From assembly GCA_002255365.1 (NCBI GenBank), contig NCBI01000019.1:1-64000 (forward strand): a DNA stretch of 64,000 nucleotides, given 5' to 3'. Source of the DNA: Chromatiales bacterium 21-64-14 (GTDB lineage Bacteria; Pseudomonadota; Gammaproteobacteria; 21-64-14). Below the pieces are notes generated by a model, which was given only the letters and a program-made list of their open reading frames with translations, made no database searches and was not told the origin of the DNA. The position numbers and the translations under genes are program-made. Positions 53,158 to 61,426 of the stretch are shown here, piece by piece; the first letter of the stretch is position 1, and every line of letters begins with the position of its first letter.

Positions 53158-53775
53158 TCAGCCGATATGCGAGACCTTGAGCAAGCGCTTCAGATCCTTC
53201 TGTAACCCGCTGGGCTTCAGATCCGCGGGATAGCGCATCATCAGGTTGCCCAGGGGGTCCACCAAATAGACATGCCCATCCACCGGGCCGCCACCACCAC
53301 TATTAAGCCAGTCGAACATGGTACGCAGCTGCTGGGGGCTACCCCCCACGATCGTCAGGTCCGGATGGGCCGCGCGCAGTTCGGCCAGATGGGGATCCGG
53401 TCGCCCGCCGCTGAACACCAGCAACCGTTGCACGCGGCGCAGGTCCTCGCCCAGGGTCACCCGGACCTGACGGGTGACCCACAGGCGATGGGCACAGGCG
53501 GTATCGCAGGGCGTCCTGTCGACCTGGATCAACGTCCACTTTCCGAGCAGGAAATGGGGATCCAGGGCGCCGCCGCCCACACGCTCCAGGTCCACGGCCC
53601 CCGCGGGCACCGGCTTGGGCGGTGTGACGAGGGTACCGTAGTTCACCAAGTGTTCAGAGCGCCAGCCACTCAAACGGAGCAACCAGGAACCCGTCACCGG
53701 TGCCAGGAACACCAGCACCACGATCACCATGGGCAGCAGACGCCGGAACCGGTCCGGCGCACCTTGCGGCGTCAC
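53158..53775 (-). CDS. SCO-like copper chaperone of cytochrome oxidase
   Basis: Membrane-anchored thioredoxin-fold protein, 205 residues. One N-terminal helix (about 15-35) leads to a periplasmic domain. [12 protein letters not shown] gives a CxxxC pair, and [17 protein letters not shown] supplies the His expected of the third copper ligand in SCO proteins. Overall similarity to SCO1 is otherwise weak. The GTG start at 53775 has AAGGAGG upstream and shares bases with the SURF1 stop (GTGA). Position between SURF1 and ctaB supports a role in CuA assembly. Confidence 0.82.
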   Translation of the reverse strand: MTPQGAPDRFRRLLPMVIVVLVFLAPVTGSWLLRLSGWRSEHLVNYGTLVTPPKPVPAGAVDLERVGGGALDPHFLLGKWTLIQVDRTPCDTACAHRLWVTRQVRVTLGEDLRRVQRLLVFSGGRPDPHLAELRAAHPDLTIVGGSPQQLRTMFDWLNSGGGGPVDGHVYLVDPLGNLMMRYPADLKPSGLQKDLKRLLKVSHIG

Positions 53776-54509
53776 GCTTCCTCCTTCGGTTTCACGCGCG
53801 ACGTGTTGGTCGCGATGTAGATCGTCAATAGCGTCCCCGCCAGTGCAAACCACTGCACCGCGTAACCAATGTGGCGGTCCGGCCCGAACGCCACCAATAT
53901 CCATTTGCGCACGAACCCGTAGGGTTGGTTGGCATCGAGCCGCACCACATAGGGCATCAGTGGATACCCCAGATCCCGCGTCAGGTGTCCGATGTCCACG
54001 GTCTCCACGATGCGCGGCCAACCGGCATGGGGGGACTCCTCGGGGCCCAGCAACAGTGCCGGCTTGGGCGGCGGCACCAGCCAGCCGGCGAGGGTCACTT
54101 CCCCCGCAGGCACCAGTACGCGCGGCAGATCATGGCGGGTCTTGCCCAACGGCACCCAACCACGGTCGATCAGTATCCGATGCTTGGTACCGCTGATCCG
54201 CAGCGGCGTCAGCACGTCGAAGCCTTCGTTGGGTCCCTGGGACTGGTTGTCCAGAAACAACTGATGGCCACCGTCGAGGGTTCCGCTCACGGTCACCCGG
54301 CGAAACTTCAGGGAGTCCGGATGCGCCAGCATCGCCTCCAGTGTTACCGGCGGCTCGTGCTCCGCGGCGGCGTACTGCGCCAAGATCTGGCGCTTGTACG
54401 CGGCCCGGTGCAACTGCCATATCCCCAGGCTGATCAGGAACGGAAACAACACAAGGGTAACTAAGCTGGGCACCAGGGAGGGTCGAAAATCGTATCGGCC
54501 TATGCGCAT
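53772..54509 (-). CDS. Cytochrome oxidase assembly protein, SURF1 family
   Basis: 245 residues. Two membrane helices, near 10-32 and 210-230, flank a periplasmic domain, the SURF1 layout. FPFLISLGIWQLHRAAYKRQIL, ILIDRGWVPLG and PYGFVRKWILVAFGPDRHIGYAVQWFALA match the family. It helps heme A insertion into subunit I. It is divergent from the DUF2909 gene and overlaps the SCO-like gene. Confidence 0.93.
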   Translation of the reverse strand: MRIGRYDFRPSLVPSLVTLVLFPFLISLGIWQLHRAAYKRQILAQYAAAEHEPPVTLEAMLAHPDSLKFRRVTVSGTLDGGHQLFLDNQSQGPNEGFDVLTPLRISGTKHRILIDRGWVPLGKTRHDLPRVLVPAGEVTLAGWLVPPPKPALLLGPEESPHAGWPRIVETVDIGHLTRDLGYPLMPYVVRLDANQPYGFVRKWILVAFGPDRHIGYAVQWFALAGTLLTIYIATNTSRVKPKEEA

Positions 54510-54545
54510 CTTCAGATCAGCGCGCCGGGGAGCCCACGACTACGC

Positions 54546-54551
54546 TATACT
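54546..54551 (+). promoter_or_regulatory. Weak -10 box before the DUF2909 gene
   Basis: TATACT at 54546-54551 lies 31 bases before the DUF2909 start in the divergent gap with SURF1. No -35 element is visible at 16-18 bases upstream, so this is only a candidate. Confidence 0.3.
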
Positions 54552-54581
54552 GCACCCATTCCCTCATTCCGGAACACCCCG

Positions 54582-54824
54582 ATGATCGTCAAACTGTTGA
54601 TAGTCGCGGGCTTGCTGACGGTCATCGCCAGCCTCGCCAGCGCCATGTTCTACCTTGTGAAGGACAAGGGCCAGAGTAACCGGACCTTGAAGGCATTGAC
54701 CGTACGGATCAGCCTCTCGCTGGTACTCTTCTTTCTGCTGTTCGTGGCCTGGGCCGCCGGGCTGATCCACCCCCACGGCATCTATCCGCAGCGCCCCAGC
54801 ACTCAGCAGTCCTCCAAACCTTAA
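54582..54824 (+). CDS. Twin-transmembrane protein, DUF2909
   Basis: 80 residues with two membrane helices (about 3-25 and 43-63) joined by a basic loop (KDKGQSNRTLKALTVRISLSL). It matches the DUF2909 family, often encoded inside cytochrome oxidase clusters of proteobacteria. The role is unknown; context suggests oxidase assembly. It is transcribed against the rest of the cox genes. Confidence 0.85.
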   Translation: MIVKLLIVAGLLTVIASLASAMFYLVKDKGQSNRTLKALTVRISLSLVLFFLLFVAWAAGLIHPHGIYPQRPSTQQSSKP

Positions 54825-55047
54825 CCCGCGTTATTCACGCAGGCGACTGACCGCTCCGGTGGTGGACGGGGTACCCGACCGAGTGTCGCACACCCGTGCG
54901 GCCCCCGCGCACCTCACACCGGCGGAGCTACACGATCTCCAAGACCGCGCGATCCCGGCCGCGAACCTCACCATCCTTCGAAACCTGATAGTGCGGGGCT
55001 GAAAAGCGAACGCCCGGCCACAGGCCAGAGCGGCGTAACCGGGGCGT

Positions 55048-55080
55048 CGGTGGGGCGGCTGGAGTGCCGCCGCCCCACCG
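55048..55080. terminator. Strong hairpin between convergent DUF2909 and coxC
   Basis: CGGTGGGGCGGC (55048-55059) and its exact complement (55069-55080) form a 12-bp GC-rich stem with a nine-base loop. It starts 11 bases past the coxC stop. There is no T tract on either strand, so it may act as an mRNA-stabilising end or a Rho-linked site rather than an intrinsic terminator. The rest of 54825-55047 shows no gene. Confidence 0.5.
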
Positions 55081-55091
55081 CATCTTCGTGC

Positions 55092-55958
55092 CTACAGCCA
55101 GTAAACGAAGATGAAAAGGTTCAACCAGACCACGTCCACGAAGTGCCAATACCAAGCAGCAGCCTCAAAGGCGAAGTGGTCCTCAGGGGTGAAATGCCCC
55201 TTGATCGCCCGCACCAGCATCACCGCCAGCATGGTGGCGCCGATGGCCACATGGAGACCGTGGAAACCGGTCAGCATGAAGAACGTCGATCCGTAGATGC
55301 CCGAGTGCAGGGTCAGGTGCAGTTTGGTGTAGGCATGGATGTACTCGTGGGCCTGCATATACAGGAACGAGGCGCCGAGCAGTACCGTGCACAACAGCCA
55401 GAAGATCAGCCGCCCGCGCTGTTCGGCCTTCAGTGCCCAATGCGCCCAGGTGACCGTGACACTGCTGGTGAGCAGGATCAACGTATTGATGGCGGGAATA
55501 CCCCATGCGGGCATGCTCTCGAAAGCACCGCCGATAGCACCGGGCCCATTGGTGGGCCAAACCGCCGTGAAGTGCGGCCACAGATACGTATGCGCAGCGC
55601 CCTTCGCGCCCAGCCCTCCCAACCATGGCACGGAGTAGATGCGCGCGTAAAACAGTGCCCCGAAGAAGGCCGAGAAGAACATGACTTCCGAGAAGATGAA
55701 CCAGCCCATACCCCAGCGGAACGAACGATCCACCTGCTCGCTGTACAGGCCGGCGAGGTTCTCGCGGATCACCGTACCGAACCAGCCGAACATCATAATG
55801 GCGACGATCACCGCGCCGGCGATCATCATGTGGCCGCCGAAATCATGTCCCTCCAGCAGCGACGCAAATCCCACCATTAGGGTCGTGAGCCCCACCGACC
55901 CCACGATCGGCCAATAGGCCTTGTGGGGGACGTAATAGCCGCCATGTGCTTCCGTCAT
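55092..55958 (-). CDS. coxC: Cytochrome c oxidase subunit III
   Basis: 288 residues, about seven membrane helices. YYVPHKAYWPIVGSVGL, RWGMGWFIFSEVMFFSAFFGALFYAR, and the C-terminal TGFHGLHVAIGATMLAVMLVRAIKGHF...AAAWYWHFVDVVWLNLFIFVYWL are hallmark blocks. It stabilises the core and aids proton uptake. It lies 94 bases after the small assembly gene. A cox11 (ctaG) gene, often located here, is absent. Confidence 0.96.
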   Translation of the reverse strand: MTEAHGGYYVPHKAYWPIVGSVGLTTLMVGFASLLEGHDFGGHMMIAGAVIVAIMMFGWFGTVIRENLAGLYSEQVDRSFRWGMGWFIFSEVMFFSAFFGALFYARIYSVPWLGGLGAKGAAHTYLWPHFTAVWPTNGPGAIGGAFESMPAWGIPAINTLILLTSSVTVTWAHWALKAEQRGRLIFWLLCTVLLGASFLYMQAHEYIHAYTKLHLTLHSGIYGSTFFMLTGFHGLHVAIGATMLAVMLVRAIKGHFTPEDHFAFEAAAWYWHFVDVVWLNLFIFVYWL

Positions 55959-56052
55959 GCCTTGGTCCTCTTCTCTCGATCTTTATTTTCGAAACCCAGG
56001 CGCCCTGGTCCCGGCAACGGCCGGTCTCGTGGCGCGGTGCCCATCCCACCGA

Positions 56053-56175
56053 TCAGCGGACATGCTGCCATACGAACAGTGCGTAGGCCCCGAACGCAAT
56101 CAGCAGCAGCACGGCAACCGTCACCCGCACACCGCGCCGTTGCCTGTTCCTCAGATCCGGATCATCACCGACCAT
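56053..56175 (-). CDS. Cytochrome oxidase small assembly protein
   Basis: A 40-codon gene (MVGDDPDLRNRQRRGVRV, then a hydrophobic helix of about 20 residues). It lies 25 bases after coxA with GGAGAAGG just before its ATG. Size, basic N terminus and position match the small single-helix oxidase assembly proteins found between coxA and cox11 in proteobacteria. The call rests largely on context. Confidence 0.7.
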   Translation of the reverse strand: MVGDDPDLRNRQRRGVRVTVAVLLLIAFGAYALFVWQHVR

Positions 56176-56200
56176 CGCCTTCTCCGCGCCGCCGGTCACG

Positions 56201-57781
56201 CTACTCGACCGTGGGCGCCGTGCTGAAGCTGTGATAGGGCGCCGGCGAAGGCAAGGTCCACTCCAAACCGTGCGCGCCTTCCCACACCCGATCGGTGGCC
56301 TTCTCCCCGCTATGTGCCGCCTTATACACAATATAGACGAACAGCAGCTGCGAGAACCCGAACCCGAACGCCCCGATGGTCGCCACTTGGTTGAAGCCGG
56401 TGAACTGCAGTGCGTAGTCCGGGATACGGCGCGGCATGCCCGCCAGTCCCAGGAAGTGCATGGGGAAGTAGAGCACGTTCACGAAAATGGTCGAGAGCCA
56501 GAAGTGCCACTTGCCCAAGGTCTCGTCATACATCCGTCCGGTCCACTTGGGCAGCCAGTAGTAGACCGCCGCGACGATCGCGAACATGGCCCCGGTCACC
56601 AGCACGTAGTGGAAATGCGCCACCACGAAATAGGTGTTGTGGTACTGGAAGTCGGCCGGCACGATGGCGAGCATCAACCCGGAGAACCCACCGATGGTGA
56701 ACAGCACCACGAACGCCACCGCAAACAGCATCGGAGTCTCGAAACTCAATGAGCCTCGCCACATGGTTGCGGTCCAGTTGAAGACCTTCACGCCGGTGGG
56801 CACGGCGATCAACATGGTCGAGTACATAAAGAACAATAAGCCCGCCAGCGGCATGCCCACCGTGAACATGTGGTGCCCCCACACGATAAAAGACAGAAAC
56901 GCGATGCTGGCGGTGGCATACACCATGGAGCTGTAGCCGAACAGCGGCTTGCGGGAGAACGTCGGGATGATCTCCGAGATGATCCCGAATGCCGGCAGAA
57001 TCATGATATAGACCTCGGGGTGCCCGAAGAACCAGAAGATGTGCTGGAACAGCACCGGGTCACCACCGCCCGCCGCGTTGAAAAACGACGTACCGAAATA
57101 CTTGTCGGTCAGCAGCATGGTCACCGCCCCGGCAAGCACCGGCATCACCGCGATCAGCAGGAAGGCCGTAATCAGCCAAGTCCAGACGAACATCGGCATC
57201 TTCATCAAGGACATGGTAGGCGCGCGCATATTCAGGATGGTCGCGATGATGTTGATAGCGCCCATCACCGAGGATATACCCATCAGATGGACCGCGAAGA
57301 CCAGAAACGGAAATGCGTCGCCAGTCTGCAGTATCAGGGGCGGGTACATGGTCCAGCCGCCTGCCGGCGCGCCACCCTTCATGAAAAAGGTGCTCAACAG
57401 CAGCGCAAAGGCAAACGGCAGGAGCCAGAAACTCCAGTTGTTCATGCGCGGCAATGCCATGTCCGGGGCACCGACCATCATCGGAATCTGCCAGTTCGCC
57501 AAGCCCACAAAGCCCGGCATGATGGCCCCGAAGATCATCACCAGCCCGTGCATCGTGACCAGTGAATTGAAGAACACCGGGTCCATGAACTGCAGTCCGG
57601 GCTCAAAGAGTTCGGCGCGGATCATCAGTGCCATGATGCCGCCCACGAACAGCATGATCAGGGAGAACACCAGGTACAGCGTCCCGATATCCTTGTGGTT
57701 CGTCGTGGTGACCCACCGCAGAATACCGCTCGGGCGATGGTCCTCGTGATGCGCTTCATCGTGAGTAATGGCAGTGCTCAT
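56201..57781 (-). CDS. coxA: Cytochrome c oxidase subunit I
   Basis: Catalytic heme-copper subunit, 526 residues, about twelve helices. HPEVY (in FFGHPEVYIMILPAFG) gives the CuB ligand and the family A1 glutamate; WGHHMFTVG holds the two further CuB histidines; VVAHFHYVL gives the heme a and a3 ligands. Residues of both the D and K channels are seen (GAPDMALPRMNN, and MYSTMLIAVPTG). The ATG at 57781 has GGAGG eight bases before it; an upstream ATG in frame is less likely. Confidence 0.97.
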   Translation of the reverse strand: MSTAITHDEAHHEDHRPSGILRWVTTTNHKDIGTLYLVFSLIMLFVGGIMALMIRAELFEPGLQFMDPVFFNSLVTMHGLVMIFGAIMPGFVGLANWQIPMMVGAPDMALPRMNNWSFWLLPFAFALLLSTFFMKGGAPAGGWTMYPPLILQTGDAFPFLVFAVHLMGISSVMGAINIIATILNMRAPTMSLMKMPMFVWTWLITAFLLIAVMPVLAGAVTMLLTDKYFGTSFFNAAGGGDPVLFQHIFWFFGHPEVYIMILPAFGIISEIIPTFSRKPLFGYSSMVYATASIAFLSFIVWGHHMFTVGMPLAGLLFFMYSTMLIAVPTGVKVFNWTATMWRGSLSFETPMLFAVAFVVLFTIGGFSGLMLAIVPADFQYHNTYFVVAHFHYVLVTGAMFAIVAAVYYWLPKWTGRMYDETLGKWHFWLSTIFVNVLYFPMHFLGLAGMPRRIPDYALQFTGFNQVATIGAFGFGFSQLLFVYIVYKAAHSGEKATDRVWEGAHGLEWTLPSPAPYHSFSTAPTVE

Positions 57782-57804
57782 GAATCGTTCCTCCACAGTC
57801 CGCT

Positions 57805-59010
57805 TTAGCGAGCCGCTTTGACTTCAGAAGGTTGAACCACATCACCCGTATGGTTGCCGAAGGCGTTCCGCTCGTAGGTGATCACGGAGGCAATGTCTAC
57901 ATCGCTGAGCTGAGGACCCCAAGCCGGCATGGCGGTGCCTGGAATGCCCTTCAACACGGTTTCGATGTGATGCTTTACCGGACCCATGACGATCTTGCCG
58001 TCCTTCAGGAAACCGCGCTCGGTGAGGTGCTGCATCATGGCAGCCGAGGCGCTGAAGGGCTTGCCGGCGGCGATGGGCGGAAACGTGCCGGGCACACCAG
58101 AACCAGTCGGCTGATGGCAGGCCGCGCAGTTGGCGTCATAGACCTGCTTGCCCTTCGCGACCAGCTCATCCTTGGTCCAGGTCTTGGCGACCGCCGCCGT
58201 TTCCGCGACTGCGGCGGTGGCGGTTCCGGCCTTCTGTTCGGCGACCCATTTCTTGAAATCAGCGTCGGTCTTGGCCACCACCACGATAGGCATGAAAGCG
58301 TGGCCACGACCGCAGATCATCGCGCACTGTCCCCGGTAGATTCCGGGCTTTTCGATTTCGGTCCATACCACATGCTCGTAACCGGGGATGGCGTCCGCCT
58401 GAATCGCGAAAGCCGGCACCCACCATGCGTGGATGACGTCGTTGGCGGTTATCAGGAAGCGGATCTTCTTGTGGATAGGCAGCACCAGCGGATGGTCCAC
58501 CTCGCGCAGGTAGTGCTTATCCTTGGGCGCGTCGTTGTAGATCTCATCCGTCGGGGTGGAAAGGGTGCTGAAGAAGCTGATCCCCTCGCTCGGATAGTCA
58601 TAGTGCCACTTCCATTGGTAGCCGGTCACCTTCACGGTGAGATCCGAGTTGGCGGTGTCGGACTCCGCGATAAGGACTTTGCTTGCGGGGATGGCCATGC
58701 CCACCAGGATCACGAACGGAACGATCGTCCAGATGATCTCCACCGTGGTGCTCTCGTGGAACTGGGCTGCGACCGCGCCCTTGGACTTGCGGTGCATGAG
58801 GACCGAGATGAAGATCGCGCCGAAAACGCCGATTCCGATGACGACGCAGATCCAGATGACCATCATGTGCAGGTCATAGACGTCGTGGCTGATAACGGTC
58901 GCGCCCTTGGGGAGATTCATGCCCCAATCGGCATTGGCGGTGCCGGATGCCCCCAGCAGTACCGCCGCCAGCAGGCCCGCTCCCGCGTTTTTAATCTTGC
59001 TTATCAACAT
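57805..59010 (-). CDS. coxB: Cytochrome c oxidase subunit II fused to cytochrome c
   Basis: 401 residues: signal peptide (about 1-27), two membrane helices (about 45-70 and 92-112), a CuA cupredoxin domain, and a C-terminal cytochrome c domain with CAACH (295-299), so a caa3-type subunit. CuA ligands His194, Cys229, Cys233, His237 and Met240 are present. The usual Glu between the cysteines (CxExC) is Met231, in CAMICGRGH. The change is clear in the codon (ATG at 58318-58320). GYQWKWHYDY is intact. It follows DUF2244 and precedes coxA by 23 bases. Confidence 0.96.
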   Translation of the reverse strand: MLISKIKNAGAGLLAAVLLGASGTANADWGMNLPKGATVISHDVYDLHMMVIWICVVIGIGVFGAIFISVLMHRKSKGAVAAQFHESTTVEIIWTIVPFVILVGMAIPASKVLIAESDTANSDLTVKVTGYQWKWHYDYPSEGISFFSTLSTPTDEIYNDAPKDKHYLREVDHPLVLPIHKKIRFLITANDVIHAWWVPAFAIQADAIPGYEHVVWTEIEKPGIYRGQCAMICGRGHAFMPIVVVAKTDADFKKWVAEQKAGTATAAVAETAAVAKTWTKDELVAKGKQVYDANCAACHQPTGSGVPGTFPPIAAGKPFSASAAMMQHLTERGFLKDGKIVMGPVKHHIETVLKGIPGTAMPAWGPQLSDVDIASVITYERNAFGNHTGDVVQPSEVKAAR

Positions 59011-59085
59011 GCCCGGTCGTCTCCTCTACATTACTTATCGTGAAATCTTCCGGCGACTTCGGCCGCGGCCTGGCGTTTGCGCACG

Positions 59086-59571
59086 CTAAGGAACCCATAA
59101 GGTGGGCGCGACGGCCCGGGTCAGTTCTTGCGCCAGTTCCAGCCGTTCTTCTTCGTTCAGAAATCTACCCAGCTCCAGCCCCCGGCCATGCACGCTGATG
59201 GTCAGCCGACTCGGGTACCATTCGTCGGCGCGCAGCGACACCCGGGTCCAGAACCGCGGAAACCGGTAGGAGCGCATCTTTCCCAAGGTACCAGACTGCA
59301 CTTCAATGGTGTCGCCGGTGACGTTGATCACTTCGCAGACCTTGCCCCGTAGCGCCGAGACATAAAGCCCGGCACCGAGCACGATGACCTCCAGACCGGC
59401 AAACGGCAGGATCGGCCATGCTCCCATCGCGAGAAAGAACACCGCGATGCACGCATAGAGAAGGCAACTGCCTGCAAAAAACCACTTGGTAGCGCCCCAG
59501 GACAGGGAACGGTTGGGCCGCAGCACGAACCGACTGTCGGCGGTGTTCGGATCACGTTCCTTGGCCACCAC
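59086..59571 (-). CDS. DUF2244 membrane protein
   Basis: 161 residues with two adjacent membrane helices (about 30-75) and a C-terminal soluble part. RFVLRPNRSLSWGATKWFFAGSCLLYACIAVFFLAMGAWPILPFAGLEVIVLGAGLY matches the DUF2244 family. Proteobacterial members are often the first gene before coxB, as here (75 bases). An assembly or regulatory role is assumed from context only. Confidence 0.88.
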   Translation of the reverse strand: MVAKERDPNTADSRFVLRPNRSLSWGATKWFFAGSCLLYACIAVFFLAMGAWPILPFAGLEVIVLGAGLYVSALRGKVCEVINVTGDTIEVQSGTLGKMRSYRFPRFWTRVSLRADEWYPSRLTISVHGRGLELGRFLNEEERLELAQELTRAVAPTLWVP

Positions 59572-59634
59572 CGTCGCACACCCGTCTCACGCGCCCCATA
59601 ACACAAAGGTCCGGCCCCGATAATGAGCGAGCGC

Positions 59635-59663
59635 ATACTACCCCAAGCGGGCGCAGCGCGCAA
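59635..59663 (-). promoter_or_regulatory. Possible promoter of the DUF2244-cox genes
   Basis: On the minus strand TTGCGC (59658-59663) and TAGTAT (59635-59640) are 17 bases apart, about 60-90 bases before DUF2244. Both boxes are imperfect. A palindrome abuts the -35 side, which fits an activator-dependent promoter. Confidence 0.4.
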
Positions 59664-59664
59664 C

Positions 59665-59686
59665 TTGTAAACTTTATGGTTTACAA
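59665..59686. promoter_or_regulatory. 22-bp palindrome, likely operator
   Basis: TTGTAAAC (59665-59672), six bases, GTTTACAA (59679-59686): perfect 8-bp arms. The half-sites equal those of the BirA biotin operator (TTGTAAACC...GGTTTACAA), but there the arms lie about 15 bases apart, so this spacing does not fit. It lies between bioD and DUF2244, directly upstream of the presumed cox promoter. The surrounding 59687-59763 is AT-rich and holds no gene. Confidence 0.55.
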
Positions 59687-59763
59687 CTAGATACTTATGC
59701 CTCGGGACACGTTTCCAGAATATTACTATATGTTAATTATTGATTCTGCCCAGGGTGGCATGC

Positions 59764-60474
59764 TCACCGTCTACCCCCGGGAACCGCGCCTGCCGCGGCG
59801 CCGCAGACCGATAGATCGAGCCGGCCGGCGGCGGCTTGCGGATCCGGCGCGGTGAAACGCGGCAGTTCACCGATGAGGGGCGCGCGGATCCGCTCGCGTA
59901 ACGCCGCCACGTTGTCCGCCGCCCGTAGGCAGGACGGGTCCAGCCGATTCGCCACCCACCCGGCCAACGGTACGCCGCTGGCCTCGATACTCTCCACGGT
60001 CAGCAGGGCATGATTGAGGCAGCCGAGCCGGATCGCCACCACCAACACCGCCGGGAAACCCAGGATGCGCGCCAGTTCCGCCACGGTAACCACCGGACCC
60101 AGCGGCACCCGCCAGCCCCCGACCCCTTCCACCACCACCGCGTCCACCTGCGAAACGATACCCTGGCAAAGGGCCGCGATCTGCGGGATCTCGATGGGCG
60201 TACCGGCCGCGGCCGCCGCCAGGTGGGGCGCGATGGGCGGCTCGAAGGCGTAGGGATTCACGACTGCATAGGGCAGGCCGACGGAACCCTCCGCCTGCAG
60301 ACGCAGCGCGTCGTCGTTGCGCAGGGCGCCGCCCACCCGCTGGCAACCCGAGGCCACTGGCTTCATCCCGGCCACCCGCCGCCCCTGGTCCTTGAGCCCG
60401 CGCATCAAACCCAGGCTTACCAGGGTCTTGCCCACGCCGGTATCAGTCCCGGTAATAAAAAAGCCGATGGTCAC
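59764..60474 (-). CDS. bioD: Dethiobiotin synthetase
   Basis: ATP-dependent carboxylation and ring closure of DAPA to dethiobiotin, 236 residues. FFITGTDTGVGKTLVSLGL has the P-loop; MKPVASGCQ, VVVEGVGGWRVPLG and CLNHALLTVE are conserved. The start is GTG at 60474 with AGGA seven bases upstream; the longer open frame adds unlike residues. It is the last gene of the bio cluster, 70 bases after bioC. Confidence 0.95.
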   Translation of the reverse strand: MTIGFFITGTDTGVGKTLVSLGLMRGLKDQGRRVAGMKPVASGCQRVGGALRNDDALRLQAEGSVGLPYAVVNPYAFEPPIAPHLAAAAAGTPIEIPQIAALCQGIVSQVDAVVVEGVGGWRVPLGPVVTVAELARILGFPAVLVVAIRLGCLNHALLTVESIEASGVPLAGWVANRLDPSCLRAADNVAALRERIRAPLIGELPRFTAPDPQAAAGRLDLSVCGAAAGAVPGGRR

Positions 60475-60544
60475 GGGCAATCCTATGCAGGCGTCAGTGG
60501 ATCCGAATTGGCGACTGCGGGTGCTGCCGCATCGTGCCACGCAT

Positions 60545-61426
60545 TCAGCGGCCGGGCCGCCGCAACCGCTCCAGAGAGACCTGGACCGGCGCGCCCGGCG
60601 CGGGGCCCGACTCCGGGCCCAGTGGCGCCCAGGCGTGGCCATAGACCACCTCGAAGGTGGCGGGCAACCGCCCATCCGCGCGCACGGCTTCATAGCGCTG
60701 GGTCATGGTCTCGATCCGGCCGCGTCCGGTCAAGCCCCGCGGGCGCGCCGACCCCACGTTGCGGGAGCCAAGCCGTTGTAAGTCGCGCACCAGATCGAGG
60801 GTCCGCTCATAGGTCAGGGTGAGGCGTTCCACATCCATCACCGGTTCCGCGAGCCGCGCGCGCACCAGGGCGTCGCCGATGTCGTGCATGTCGAGAAAGG
60901 GATTCACGTGGGAATAGCGGTCCGCCTCGGCCCAAGCCTCACGCAGTTCCTTCAACGTATCGGGACCGAAGGTGGTAAACATCACCACGCCGCCGGGCCG
61001 CAACACGCGCCGGAACTCCTGGAACGCCGTGTCGGGCGCCGCGCACCACTGTAGCGCCAAGTTCGAGAACACCAAGTCCGCGCAGCCGTCCGGCAGCGGC
61101 AGCTGCTCCAGATCGCCGCATACACAACGCGGACGCCCGAACCAGGGGCCGCGCCGCCGCGCCTGGGTCAGCATCGCCACCGAGAGGTCCACCGCGATCA
61201 CCCGCGCGCCCCGATACCGGCGCGCCAGTTCCCCGGTGGCGTGGCCGGTGCCCGCACCGAGGTCCAGGATCCATCGGGGGGTGAAGGCGCGCAACAGCTC
61301 CACGCGTTCCAACAGGCGCCCGCCCACCTCGCGCTGCAACACCGCGACTTGGTCGTAGGTCGCGGCGGCACGCTCGAAACCGGCGCGCACGCGCCACTTG
61401 ATCCCCGGCGGCGCCGCCTCACCCAT
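60545..61426 (-). CDS. bioC: Malonyl-ACP O-methyltransferase BioC
   Basis: Methylates malonyl-ACP so that fatty-acid synthesis can build pimeloyl-ACP methyl ester, 293 residues. The SAM motif is LDLGAGTGHATGELARRY (about 50-67), with DLVFSNLALQWC later. FERAAATYDQVAVLQREVGGRLLERV is the family N terminus. Its start overlaps the end of bioH by eight bases. The C-terminal about 20 residues extend beyond E. coli BioC (251). Confidence 0.93.
   Translation of the reverse strand: MGEAAPPGIKWRVRAGFERAAATYDQVAVLQREVGGRLLERVELLRAFTPRWILDLGAGTGHATGELARRYRGARVIAVDLSVAMLTQARRRGPWFGRPRCVCGDLEQLPLPDGCADLVFSNLALQWCAAPDTAFQEFRRVLRPGGVVMFTTFGPDTLKELREAWAEADRYSHVNPFLDMHDIGDALVRARLAEPVMDVERLTLTYERTLDLVRDLQRLGSRNVGSARPRGLTGRGRIETMTQRYEAVRADGRLPATFEVVYGHAWAPLGPESGPAPGAPVQVSLERLRRPGR

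Noticed and set aside
59665-59686. Calling the palindrome a true BirA operator
   Set aside because: Half-sites match, but the spacing is about ten bases too short, and it lies after the bio genes rather than before them.
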